This document shows, piece after piece, positions 21,787 to 33,700 of a stretch of 64,000 nt of DNA. Source of the DNA: Liolophura sinensis (lineage: Eukaryota > Mollusca > Polyplacophora > Chitonida > Chitonidae). Position 1 is the stretch's first letter; each line of letters begins with the position of its first letter. The translations under genes and the position numbers were made by a program. The DNA lies in the NCBI RefSeq assembly GCF_032854445.1, contig NC_088303.1, positions 19,661,501-19,725,500 on the forward strand, in the 5' to 3' direction. The notes below the pieces were generated by a model. It saw only the letters and a program-made list of their open reading frames with translations, ran no database searches and was not told where the DNA came from.

Positions 21787-22419
21787 GTGGACAAGTCGGA
21801 AATCTGGTGTCCTGGTATTGTAAGTAATGTAGATAACATTGAAAACATGCCATCAGCCAAAGATAATGTTAAAGTACTTGGGGCTCATCTAGGCCGGGAT
21901 CAGAGACTGTGTGATGAACTAAATTGGAATAGGAAAATAAAAAACGTCAAATCTATTGTTAACATGTGGAAACAGCGGAAGTTGTCCATCCAGGTGAAAG
22001 TAAGTATTATAACGACTTTATTAATGACGAAAATTTGGTATCACCTGGCTGTTTTGCCCGTGCCTCACAATTTTATCAAGGGAATGAAATGGATTGTTTT
22101 AGATTTTCTTTGGGACACCAAGACCCCTTTGGCATCATATGGAGTGATAATAAACGAGAAAAGCAAATGTGACTTGGGATTAACGCATAAAGCATGTAAG
22201 GTGAAAGCTTTTCGCCTGAAGTTTTTGTTTAGATTTTTTTATGAGGTCTGCACTACTGTGTGGAATAATTTCTTTTGTATGTTATTGTCAAGATGGAATG
22301 ATTTAAATTTACGTTTACCTCTGTCGGTAAACACATATTTGTTAAACTCTCTACCGCTTTTTTTATGCGGAGTTAAAGTCAGCTTGGTCGGATTTATGTT
22401 CCAAAATCCCGTCGTGTAA
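21787..22419 (+). pseudogene. LINE 4 ORF2 fragment, post-RT region
   Basis: An open stretch of about 210 codons matching the thumb and connector region after the RT active site: LGAHLGRDQ, WKQRKLSIQVKVSIITTLL, FLWDTKTPLASYGVI, then LGLTHKACKVKAFRLKFL. These parallel the FLWDNKPESL and GGLNVHN region of copies 1-3. No zinc knuckle is recognisable downstream. Confidence 0.8.
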
Positions 22420-22802
22420 TGATTTTTCCCGACAACATTTGTTACAGCCACCTGTGTTACACAATCCTAGAATGATTTTCAGGGAAATCACGGAATATCA
22501 CCTCGCTAAAAGGGGAACTTGAAGCCCCAAAACTGGTGTTTAAATACCTACTGGCATCAGTCCTTAACTGCTCGTGGTTTTATTTTGCAACTTTTTTACA
22601 GAAATTATCTGTACAACAACCCACTTTGTTAAAATGGGCGACACAGGGCGTCTACAGATGCTACTGCCACTTTTAAACCCGCCTATCTGTGATATTTTTT
22701 CAATACCATTTTTACATGAAGGGCAAATGATGCTATATATATTGATCACTTTGTATACACTGGGGATATATGGTTCAATAAATCTACTTTCAATAGAAAA
22801 AA

Positions 22803-22855
22803 AGGTGTCTGATTTCGAATCAGAAGATTGCGAGTTCGAGTCTCGCATGGGGTTA
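22803..22855 (+). pseudogene. 3' two-thirds of a tRNA-Arg gene, cut by LINE 4
   Basis: GGTGTCTGATTTCGAATCAG begins the anticodon arm, with anticodon TCG and an intact T arm. The acceptor strand is altered (CATGGGGTTA). The 5' third, with the A box, is missing where the LINE 4 A-tail ends. Confidence 0.8.
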
Positions 22856-23430
22856 AAAGTTATCATACATTTTTGTATTCAGCTTTGTTAGTTCCACGAT
22901 GCGTTCGGCGTGAATCTCTTTACTCTGACAACTGAAGCTTTTTAAAATAAACTTAGGATCTGGGTAACCAGTTGATGTCTATGGTGTGACACCCAGCCTA
23001 GGTGTACAGCATAGGGAGAAAACGCAGAGCAGTGATGACAGTGTGTTAGCTGGCAAATGGTCACACGTGATCATTGCTTGAAATAAGGTCTCTGGTCAGT
23101 TTACCCCAGTCAGGGTTTTATTCTGACTGTTCATGTAAATACATAAATAGTTGCAAATTGCACGTCCCAGCACCATGGTTTAAACAGACTTAGGTAATAG
23201 AAATGCAGTGATGTTAACTGCAATTGATTTGACCTCACGCACTAGTAGAACGGCTATTCTTGCATACAGCACAGGTGACTGACGCTGGAAAATAACTTTC
23301 TGTTTGCCGTTAAACTGACTCCTTAGGTTTTTCAGAACACCCATTCTGAACACAAAATTGATCTATGGAAATACGGCTTGTTTGTTTTGATGCGTTGGTA
23401 TTTAAGGGGAAAGATTACATTTACGATAGT
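22856..23430 (+). repeat. Most degenerate array unit, right edge of the array
   Basis: The first 150 bp follow the normal post-tRNA sequence (CTCTGACAACTGAAGC, GTGTGACACCCAGCCTAGG). About 230 bp are unrelated (23010-23240). Then 23240-23430 again matches the spacer (CTATTCTTGCA, CGTTAAACTGACTCCTTA, GGTATTTAAG). No further unit is recognised to the right. Confidence 0.7.
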
Positions 23431-24138
23431 GTTGTGTGTGGTGATCTTGCTGGTACTTTCACCAGAAGATTCAAGATATCCGTGTTTTTAAATGATTCGT
23501 AAATACATGCAAATACAGCAATCAGCATGTTTTTCGACAATACAAACTATTTTCTTTGAACAATATCAATAATACAGGCTGAATAACTAGGAATAGCCGG
23601 GATTTCACTCCTCCTTCATACCGGAGTATATTTCACGTACTTGAGCGCGCAGATGGTCACATAAAAGCACTGTAGTTTACTTTACCTTGGTCACTTCATC
23701 CCTTGTTATTTTCAGTATATATGTGTTTACATGCAGTACTCCACGTGCTTTACAGGCATCAGAGCGCTGGTAAGATCTGGCCAAAAACAAAAAAAAAAAA
23801 CAAAAAAAAACTGCAAAACACAGTTAGAGCTTAATGGAAGCGATGCCTTCGTAAACAAACTTGACCGAGTTTGGACAGTAACTGACCATTTGTGTTGTTT
23901 CCTGAATGGCTCCGTTACAAGTGGAGCCATACAACTTAAACAACATACAATGTATACATCCCAGACGATCATTGCACTCAGTGCTACAGGTAAGAAAATA
24001 CATTTTATCAACATTGACTGTACAAAAAGCATGTTCAGTGCAGGTGTCACTTTCTCTTAAGTAAGTGATGTTGCTCCCGAGGGCATGTATTGAGCTTCAA
24101 GGACGATTATTTGTATTTTATAACTGAGTTAGCTCCGC
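23431..24138. other. No gene seen
   Basis: AT-rich DNA between the array edge and the first SINE, with an A-rich tract near 23782-23812. Short ORFs on both strands here show no recognisable protein features. Confidence 0.6.
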
Positions 24139-24280
24139 CCCTCCGTGGGAAGGTTTTCTCACCTTGCGTATGATCGTGCGTTCACCCCCGGGCACCATAA
24201 CCTGCCCGCCGTCGTATAAGTGAAATTTTCTTCAGTACGGCATAAAATACCAATCAAATAAATAAATAAATACTAGTAAA
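24139..24280 (+). mobile_element. SINE, 3' part (copy 1)
   Basis: Matches the 3' body of the SINE seen complete at 25697-25945: a GCCGTCGTATAAGTGAAATT segment, then GTACGGCATAAAATACCAAT and an (AAAT)n tail. The tRNA-like head is missing. Confidence 0.8.
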
Positions 24281-24589
24281 TATAACCGATGTAGTCTTCC
24301 ATAGATTAGTCAGGAGATCGCCAGACTTCTTTGTGCGCAGTATATGTATAAGTGGGCTTCTGTTTTCTTACCAAACACTAGCTTGGGAAATAGTGTCGGT
24401 AACATTTATGTGATTTACAACATATCGTGAATATAGAAGTTAAAAGAAACAAGCTGTAAAATATTTTCACGCCTATTATCAAATATCAAAAACAATCGAC
24501 TTAATCTGTGGCGCTTTCATGCCAATCGCCTGAACAGACCCGGAAATTGCGTTATTGAGAACTGACTCAGCTTACACATCTTACGAATA
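24281..24589. other. No gene seen
   Basis: Unique AT-rich sequence between two SINE copies of opposite orientation. Confidence 0.5.
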
Positions 24590-24850
24590 TTTGATTGATT
24601 TATTTATTCGATTGGTGTTTTACGCCGTACTCAAGAATATTTCACTTATACGACGGCGGCCAGTATTGTGGTGAAAAGAAACCGTGCACAGCCCGAGGGA
24701 AACCCACGACCGTCCGCAGATTACTAACAAACCCTCTCATTTATGGCCAGAGAGGAAGCCAGCGTGAGCTGGACTTGAACTCACGGCGACCTCATTGGTG
24801 CGAGATTTCTGGGTCATTGCGCGTGCTAGCACCCTCGGCCACGGAGGCCC
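24590..24850 (-). mobile_element. Near full-length tRNA-headed SINE (copy 2)
   Basis: Read on the - strand it begins with a tRNA-like head: GGCCTCCGTGGCCGAGGGTG carries the A box and GAGTTCAAGTCCAGCTC the B box. A conserved body follows (TCGTATAAGTGAAATATTCT in sense), ending in a TAAA/AAAT tail. The conserved central body recalls the metazoan MetaSINE type; that assignment is inference. Confidence 0.85.
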
Positions 24851-25696
24851 GCATCTTACGAATAGATAGAGGACATCAGGATCGAACTCGCCCAGTAATC
24901 GGTATAGCTTATACCCTTCACCCATATGCAAATGTAATATATGTAATTGACGCGTATTATTGGGTTAAACATCTGGATAACTAACATACCCCCTTCCCCC
25001 GGGTAAGTTCCAACAAAAACACATTCCAGACAGTCAAAACTAACGGCAAAGCTTCAGGTATTCTTTGGATCTCTATTCGTTAGAAATTCCAAACAACGCG
25101 GAGCTCTGAGAAATGACTCCATTAACACTCATGCGTGATTTTAACCCACAGAAACCTTCCTTCATTTCTCAAAGCAACATGAGTTTTCTAAACCAGCGAA
25201 TTAGTTCACCTGAATGGAACGCATATCCTTTAACACACGAGTGCATACACACACAGGTTGAATCTCTAATTCGGCAACTTGTATATTCGATTGTGTATTG
25301 AAGTCACGCCTGATCTTATCTTTAATCTGGATTGATTTTTATTGGAATGAGTCAGATTGGTATTAAAGTTCAAGTGTGAATTTTATACTCATTTTTGACC
25401 AGCCATGCAGGCCCTTTTGACTTGTTTTTCTGAAAGTCAAATGATAAAATTCATCTCGCCGATTTGCTTACTATTTTAGTTAAATCCTTTCATATACCGT
25501 CGTGTCAAGGGCCATGCCGTTTGTTTTGCAAAAATCCGAAAAATTACAAATTTCCTGGATGTACATCCGGATCACCACCGAAATGAAAAAACGATTAGTG
25601 CTTGCGCCAAAACCTAAACCTATGGCGGAGGTCATCAACAGGATTACTTCTGAATTAGGTTTACATTAGAAGCCTTTAACGTTGTCGCTATGAGTG
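24851..25696. other. No gene seen
   Basis: Unique sequence between SINE copies. No ORF with recognisable similarity and no repeats were seen. Confidence 0.5.
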
Positions 25697-25945
25697 ACCT
25701 CCGTTGCCGAGTGGATTAGCACGCCAGCACAGCGCACTGACCTAGGAGGCTCTCACCAGTGCGGTCGCCATGACGAGTTCAAGTCCAGCTCATGCTGGCT
25801 TTATCTCCGATCGCACGTGAGAAGGGTTGCCACCTGCCTGCGGATGGTCATGTGTTTCCCCGAGCCCTGCCTTGATTTTCTGATGACTGCCGTTGTATAT
25901 GTGAAATATTATTGAGTATGGCGTAAACAAAAATCAAAAAAAAAA
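25697..25945 (+). mobile_element. Full-length tRNA-headed SINE (copy 3)
   Basis: The head CCTCCGTTGCCGAGTGGATT has an A-box match and GAGTTCAAGTCCAGCTC a B-box match. The body contains CTGCGGATGGTCATGTG and GTGAAATATTATTGAGTATG, and an A-rich tail ends in a TSD-like region. Transcribed by Pol III if active; moved by a partner LINE not identifiable here. Confidence 0.85.
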
Positions 25946-28900
25946 AAATGAATAAATATTATTGCAAAACCTACCCTGGAGAAGAGATTGCCTGTAGCCG
26001 ATACACGAGTACAAAACTTCAGTTTTCAGTACTTTTCAACATAACATCCGACACATTTATGTTAACTTTGAATAGTACACAATTCAGAATACTTACTAGC
26101 GACCACGTCATGAGATTTGTAATATACTTTATAAAATAACATGAACACAGAGCGTCAATGATGGAGCATCTTCACTTGTTATTGTGCTACAATTGTGCAA
26201 AAGCTGAGTTCAATATCACTAACACAGCCATAGGGTGCATCTATTGTATGAAGCATATGCCTTAGTGAATGTTTGCTATTCCTCAGAAATTCCAACACTG
26301 TTAAACAGTTATAACGCAACAACTTGATTTTTGGTACAAATGGAATTATTTATTTATTTATTTATATCAACACAAAGGAAACCGCTGATATAGAAAATGG
26401 TTAAGACGTGACGTAAGAGAGAGACTGTAAATATTCCAGAAAGAGTGAGAATAATTTGGTAAAGTTGTTATGACCATGGATGAAGTATTTGACACATGGA
26501 ATACAGGACATAAGAATAAACCTTCAGCCACATACATCACTCGTTAGGAAATGGTGTAAAGTTGGGCTGGGAAATGGAAACAAACACAAACGGATTTGAC
26601 ATCCCCCTGTATCAAAATCATTGCTAATGGTCTTAATACAATAAAATGTGATAGGCAAACTATCTTTAGAATGAAAGTGTCAAATTTCAAACACTTTTGT
26701 TTGTTTTTTAAATTCTCAGATCTTTTGACAAAATGATGGCCCCTGAGAATAACACTGGCCAAACTGCTGACAAGACAATGATTCACCATACATTTATATC
26801 AAACGATTTTCTGTGACTAACAAGCACCACACCCACATTTTAAAGAAAAGTTTCAACATCTAACTCAACTCAACTGAACGCTTCTTACTGAAGTCACAGA
26901 GCACAAATTTAAATCTACAATCATCACTTACATCTGGGATTAATCCCAGCTCATGTATCATGGTGTTTTGGGGTTACCATTCCTACTTAACTTTTATTTT
27001 CCTCCGAATTTACACCTGCGAACACATCAGGCTTTTTAAAATTTTTCATTTATTTGGTGTAAAATGATGCAATTAAAATTATTTCACTTATTAATATCGT
27101 TCGTGATCATGGATTCAAGAGTAGTAGTCACAGCAGGACCAACACGAGCTTGATTTGATCCTGCAACTTCAGCGAGGAAACGTGATTGGTTCCAGCAAGA
27201 AACCGATGATAGACAAAAATGGTTCCACTGACAGACATGGTAATCCCAAACTTTGCGGCCTTTGTCAACATGGGTTAAACCTCAACTAATAATTACAGGT
27301 ATGCACATCCTCAAATGTTGATGTAAAACATAGCATTCATTATAGGTGGCAATAAGACTTACTCTCTGAGGTATTTTATATTAGATGATGGAGCATGCAC
27401 TGATCTGCCTTGTAATGAGTATAACCTAATTTAATGCAATGACGCTTCCTGTTTAATATGGCACCCAGTCTTGCATTTATACATGGAACAATGTTTTTAA
27501 ATGACATCCATATTTATGAAGGAAAGTCAAACTGCACTTTGTACTACCTTAATCACATGAACATATTTTACCTAAAGTTTGGTGAGTAAAAATACATATT
27601 TAGAAGGTCATAAAGGCCTTAACATGATACTTTTAATGCCAAAATTAATTTTTTTCTGACAAAATATTAATCAACCGTCACAAAAAGCTGTTAAGTGGCC
27701 CTACAAGGTGGAGGAAACAATTATAATCAAGAAAAATGTGTCACTCACAAAATGCAAAACTTTATGTGAAATAGGTGTAAAGTTTACACTAACTCGCTTG
27801 TTTTTTAAAAACATTAATAAAACTAGTAGAGGTTTTATGAGAATGTTTTACTGATGTATAAGTTGAGGTATTACTAAACATGTATGAGGATATTTTGTAC
27901 ATGCTCCACCCTCTGAGAGGTCAGTCTCAGTATATTTTGTGCGTGACTGAAGAGTTATACAAGGGCAGTAACTGACATGACAACTGTCACATTTGAGGTA
28001 ATACAAAATCGTTTGAGGTTCAAACTGCTGTACTAAAAGACAATTTCAAAGCTCATTTCCTTTGTTACTTATGAAAGAAAATAATGCGCTGTTTCATGTC
28101 TTTCACAATAATGCCTCTCATTGCTTATGAAAATTTCCTTACAAAAGAAATAAATGCAGCACTAAGAAATTAATAGGTACCAGTAATGAGAAAAGTAGAC
28201 TGAACTTCAAAACATTTCTCAACATTATACTAGGATCTTTAAAGTAAAAGAAAGCTAAAATATGTAGTAAGGTTCATCATACAGACAACTGAAAAATATG
28301 TGTAAAAATACTTTCAATTATTTTTTCTGCCTTTTTTAGGAGTCTTGAAAGGCATTCAAATATTTGAATACTATGGTGAGCTTTATGAGCCATACTGACA
28401 GTATCTAGGACTCTGACATCACATCACCTTTTTGTCCCGATGGTCTCCAGATGGAAGGAAATTTTATTTCTGGGAACAATATTTCACTGATAAGCAAAAA
28501 GAGTTATTCCAACATTCAGTGTCGTGATTAGAGTTCTGTGACCTTAGATTTCCTAACCCCCTGATAGTATGGCCCATGAAGCCCACCTTAGAATTCAAGT
28601 GTTTCAGGGCATTTAACTCTTTTCGCAAAAATATAAAAAAATAAATGAAAGTATATTTATGCATAGTTTCAAATGCTCTATCTGGTGATGCCTACTACGA
28701 TTTTTAGAGGTCTTTTTCTTTAAGTTCAGTAGTTTCATACATTTCATTGGCTCTACTATTTAAGAAATGAACAATTTTGGAATTTTTTTTGATTTTGTTA
28801 TATAAACAATTGATAATTTGGCCAATGAATTTGAAAACAAAATTGAAACAGATGTTACGTTTTGGTTTCTACTGTCATAAAGAAAGAAATCAAATTGGTG

Positions 28901-30510
28901 CACACAACACTATGGTACTTTGAAAACAGTACCGAGAACACAAAAAATGGTGAACACAAAAATATTTAAATTTTTACCAGCTTGGGTAATAAATGATGAA
29001 TATACACACTGCTAGACAGAATTATGTTTGAAGTCACCTGATTACAAGAAAGAAGTAGAAGAAAAATTATATCCCTGGGCAAAAACTTATGTGTTAAACC
29101 TGTAGGGCATCAGCAACTCTCAAAGTTATCTCCCTTCCTTCAGCTTCCAAAAGCAAACAACCATAGGGATCAAGCTACAAACCAAAGATATACGTAAATG
29201 TATGTTGTTGTCCAAATATTTTAAATTGTAACACATTATCATAATATCAAGTGTACTAGTATAGCTGATGATACTGCATGTGGCCGTAAGTTCATAGAGA
29301 AAAGTATATCACTGGCATCAACAACTGTTAAAAGTTTAACAGTTATGTGGGCTCAAGGAAAAGTTGAGTGCTTTCGCCAGCATTTTGAGCAATTAATTAG
29401 GAACTGAGATTTGGTGCGCAGCTTTTTGCTCTATTCTTGCTATTTTCCAGAATGCAATGATATTAATGCATTATAAATAGATATACTTTACAGAATATAA
29501 GACTGGGTGTTACCATTATTCACTGCACCAATCACTGCGCACTGAAGCAGGTAGGTGACTCAGGGAAATCATATGAAAAGCGATGTATGAACACTTCTAT
29601 CTATTTATGTACTTCTGGTGTGCTATAATGTGGTACACGTATATGTGGATGGACTATAAAGAAGATATAAATGTACTTACGTTGGAACAAAAAAATGCCA
29701 ATGGTATACAGTATATGATGTGTAATATATATATCATACTTTTTACCTGGATATTGTTTTCGTTGAATGTTTTGTCGTGTGACTGACGTGTGGAGCTACA
29801 AACAAAGGCACATGTACAATATTCCATACCATTATGTATCTCATTATAAAGACTTAAAGATCGACACATCTTGATCGTAATATCAGTACCTATAAAAAAT
29901 ATAACACATGCATGGTCTGCTTGCATGAATATCATCTTCAAATGTCTCGTCTTCCTTCAAGATTCTACAAAAAAGCCTTTTGATGCACACGAAGGCCAAC
30001 TAGCTTTAGATCAGTGGATTCCGAAACATACTTTCTAATTACAGAACATACTTTCTAATTACAGAACATAAAATTTTTACATATTTTATGCTTACATCAA
30101 GCCAATTTTTTATTTCACAACCATTAAAGAGTTACAGTATGTTCTACTTCAGATTACTATTCAACTTTATCATGTTTATGATCAATTACAATACTCTAAA
30201 CCTGGTGTGTTAAATATTCATGATTTCAGAAGATAAACTGATGCTTTTCTGTGAGTGAATGGACGAAAAATACATACTATTAAAACAACCTGAAACATTT
30301 ACACCACACTCACAGGTCAGAAACGATGACATTACGACAACACATGTAAAACATCGTGACATAAAAATGACCTTATGAATATGGAAATGCTTGAAATTCT
30401 AACCAAATTTTACCGTATTTGGTAAGATGGAACAAAACGTCACTGACAATTGGTCAAATGGATTATTCTCCATGCCATCCAGTGTACAATACCTTTGAAC
30501 ACAGAAACTG
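25946..30510. other. Long AT-rich interval without a recognised gene
   Basis: About 4.6 kb with scattered A/T runs, a (TTTA)n patch near 26347 and a tandem 20-bp duplication (ACATACTTTCTAATTACAGA) at about 30026-30067. Short ORFs lack protein-like features. Part of it may be 3' UTR or downstream flank of the ADAMTS gene on the - strand. Confidence 0.5.
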
Positions 30511-30516
30511 TTTATT
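30511..30516 (-). other. Candidate poly(A) signal for the ADAMTS gene
   Basis: TTTATT on the + strand reads AATAAA on the - strand, about 140 bp after the stop codon. It is the first such hexamer downstream. Usage is inference. Confidence 0.3.
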
Positions 30517-30655
30517 TGACACTTCTTAGATCAATCAATCGTTTCACACAAACACACAATTTATATTTGAGATAGATAAATGGTCAGTTACCATCTATCA
30601 AACAACTATCACTGCCCTACTGCTGGTGTTGAATTCGCCGTCGACATCCTGTGAC

Positions 30656-30774
30656 CTATGATCTTTGGTTCCGACAGGAATGACAACATCGTGTCCCATA
30701 GAAATTGTGTCTGCAGACGTTGTGTTTGGGCACCAGATCACACCAACTGAATTGGTCAACACATCTGTAAGGGG
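30656..30774 (-). CDS. ADAMTS16/18: ADAMTS exon 19: PLAC domain and stop
   Basis: Acceptor TTGTTGTAG; phase 1 to the stop TAG at 30656-30658. Encodes the six-cysteine PLAC module: [21 protein letters not shown] and CCHSC. The protein ends NQRS. PLAC closes the C-terminus of several ADAMTS and related matrix proteins. Confidence 0.95.
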
Positions 30775-33700
30775 CTACAACAACAACCAATGACAGCATG
30801 TTATATAATACAGGATGAAACAGAAATGACCAACGACAGGGTCCGGCACGGTCCAGGACACAATTAAGGTAAGTCATAACATGTATCCTTCAAACAAAGG
30901 GATTAGCAGCTGTTACCTGTACATCTAGAATTTGGTTTATTTATTTATTTATCTACATTATTGGGACTTCATGTTTTACTCAAGAATCTATCGCTTATAC
31001 GAAAGCAGCCATTTTTATGATTGGAGAAAATTAGGGTGCTTGCAGTCACGAGGCCGATTCTCACTTTCACTGCGGCAATCTCTTTAAACTTGAACCAGGT
31101 TAATCTATATGTCGTAGGTGGGGTTAACTTTTTATTGGTTTCTTCTGTCTTTTCTTACTGAGAGGCTCTGGGTTATTGTGCCATTCTGGCACGCTAACCA
31201 TCTACAGTAGGCCATCTCAGCAAGAAGAAACAAATAAAATAATATGTCTTATATTATAACTGGGTGACAACACTCACCTGCTACGGGACAGTGGCCCGAG
31301 TTGCAGTGCTGTGACTCTATTGGTTTGCCCAGCCAATCACAGCCTGTGGTCCTGCGATGATTACGCATGTCCCGGCAGTAAACTAGTCGTGTCTGGACAC
31401 CATTCCCACAGGTGGCTGAGCACTAAGGAGAGATAAGCAGAAAAGCTTCCTTTCACAAACTGTATGGTTCTAATATATGTGCCCATGTATAATATTTAAG
31501 ACAACGGACTTAAGCCCAGCCGAGGTGTGTCAGTTACCAGGTGAGCAGGCTTGTGTGGTACGCATCACTATCTACTGACAGATGTGACTGTACACTCACC
31601 TTAGATCATGCTGAGATGTACCAGTCACCAGGTGAGCAGGCTTGTGTGATACGCATCACTATCTTGTCACAGATGTGACTGTACACTCACCTTAGATCAT
31701 GCTGAGATGTACCAGTCACCAGGTGAGCAGGCTTGTGTGATACGCATCACTATCTTGTGACAGATGTGACTGTACACTCACCTTAGACCATGCTGAGATG
31801 TACCAGTCACCAGGTGAGCAGGCTTGTGTGATACGCATCACTATCTTGTGACAGATGTGACTGTACACTCACCTTAGACCATGCTGAGATGTACCAGTCA
31901 CCAGGTGAGCAGGCTTGTGTGGTACACATCACTATCTACTGACAGATGTGACTGTACACTCACCTTAGATCATGCTGAGATGTACCAGTCACCAGGTGAG
32001 CAGGCTTGGTTGGTACGCATCACTATCTGGTGACAGATGTGATTGTACACTCACCTTAGACCATGCTCAGATGTACCAGTCACCAGGTGAGCAAGCTTGG
32101 TAGGTACGCATCACTATCTGGTGACAGATGTGACTGTACGCTCACCTTAGACCATGCTGAGATGTACCAGTCACCAGGTGAGCAAGCTTGGTAGGTATGC
32201 ATCACTATCTAGTGACAGATGTGACTGTACACTCACCTTAGACCATGCTGAGATGTACCTGTCACGAGGTGAGCAGGCTTGTGTAGTACGCATCACTGTC
32301 TAGTGATAGATGTGACTGTACACTCACCTTAGATCATGCTGAGATGTACCAGTCACCAGGTGAGCAGGCTTGTGTGATACGCATCACTATCTAGTGACAG
32401 ATGTGACTGTACACTCACCTTAGACCATGCTGAGATATACCAGTCACCAGGTGAGCAAGCTTGGTTGGTACAGACTTCTTGTAGAGGTACGTGGGATGGC
32501 TTGGAGATGTGGGTACAGTAATGACTGTCCACACTCCGTAAGGCAGTATCCGTCTTCCCATTAAAGCTACAGCGCAAAGCTCTGGTTTTCACGCCCATCC
32601 CACAGCTGGCTGAACACTATCAAATACAGGTACATGAAATAAATACTTGTTAACTTCATGTGGCACAAAAGTATGAACAGTATTCATCACTAAAACTAGT
32701 TTAAAAAGTTGGACTTGATGTCTATACAGAAAAAAGAAAATGTTTGAGAATGACATTAACCAAAATAATTAAATAATTTAATAAACACAAAAAACTGCCT
32801 CCAGTGTTCCAACCATGACCTCAAAAACAAATTTTAGGGAAAACTGTTGCTAATTTCAAAGTTGTGTATTCCTGTTGATATTACCAAAAAAAAAAAAAAT
32901 ATATCAAAATGTATTAGAAGTGTAAAAATCAAAAATGAAACAAAGTGTCATGTTCAGTTTGCAAGGAAACAAATCTTAAATTATCACATTACTGGTACAT
33001 ACACTGATGCATAACACAAAAAACCATGTAAAACTTTAATTTTCTCAGGCTCAAGTTTTGTGATCGTGCCGACATTTCATGCTACGGCTGCGAGGAATGA
33101 CGTGACAGACAGCTATTGACATGCCCATGGTTGTATGACCCGGCAGTGTTCAACACAGTCTGTGCTCTTGAATCAGTCAACCGGCATAAATACTCTTAAC
33201 ACAACCATAGCGTGTCTGATGAATGTTAGGAATTTAACACCATGACCACATTACTTTAATATCACATGGGTTTTTCCACTAGTTGTAAAACAGTGGAGTA
33301 TGGAAAATCAGGCTTCTCAATAAAAAAAGTTCATAGAACTTTCAATTTATTTATTTGTTTATTTGATTGGTGTTTTAGGACATACTCAAGATTATTTCAC
33401 TTATACGACGGCAGCCAGCATTATGGTGGGAGGAAACCTTTGGAATCCTGGGGAACCCACGACCTTCTGGCAGTCCTTCCCACCTTTAGGATAAGGGGAA
33501 CTCAGTTTGTTCTTAATTTGCTGATGGCGAGGCCTGAGGTTACCATATTTATTTATTTATTTTTGGTGTTTTCGGACACATTTCACTTACACAATGGCAG
33601 CCCGCATTATGGTGGGAAGCAACTGAGCAGAGCCTGCCAGAAACCCACGACCCTTCGCAGGTGGCTGACAGATGTATGTGCTCTACCACAAGTGCATGGG

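Larger units (their letters stand above)
20081..22802 (+). mobile_element. Decayed L1/Tx1-type LINE (copy 4, different family)
   Basis: Coding fragments give LINE ORF2 similarity. At about 20960-21130, out of frame, is the linker upstream of RT. Open segments lie at 21138-21647 and 21787-22419. The first has KGAILRCKALYIHESDKCTK and the RT entry motif NKSPGNDGYTAEFF. The second matches the region after the RT active site (KVLGAHLGRDQ, FLWDTKTPL). Core RT motifs between about 21650 and 21787, including the expected FADD region, are deleted. The 3' end has AATAAA near 22777 and an A-run at 22797-22803. It is clearly different from copies 1-3 and inactive. Confidence 0.8.
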
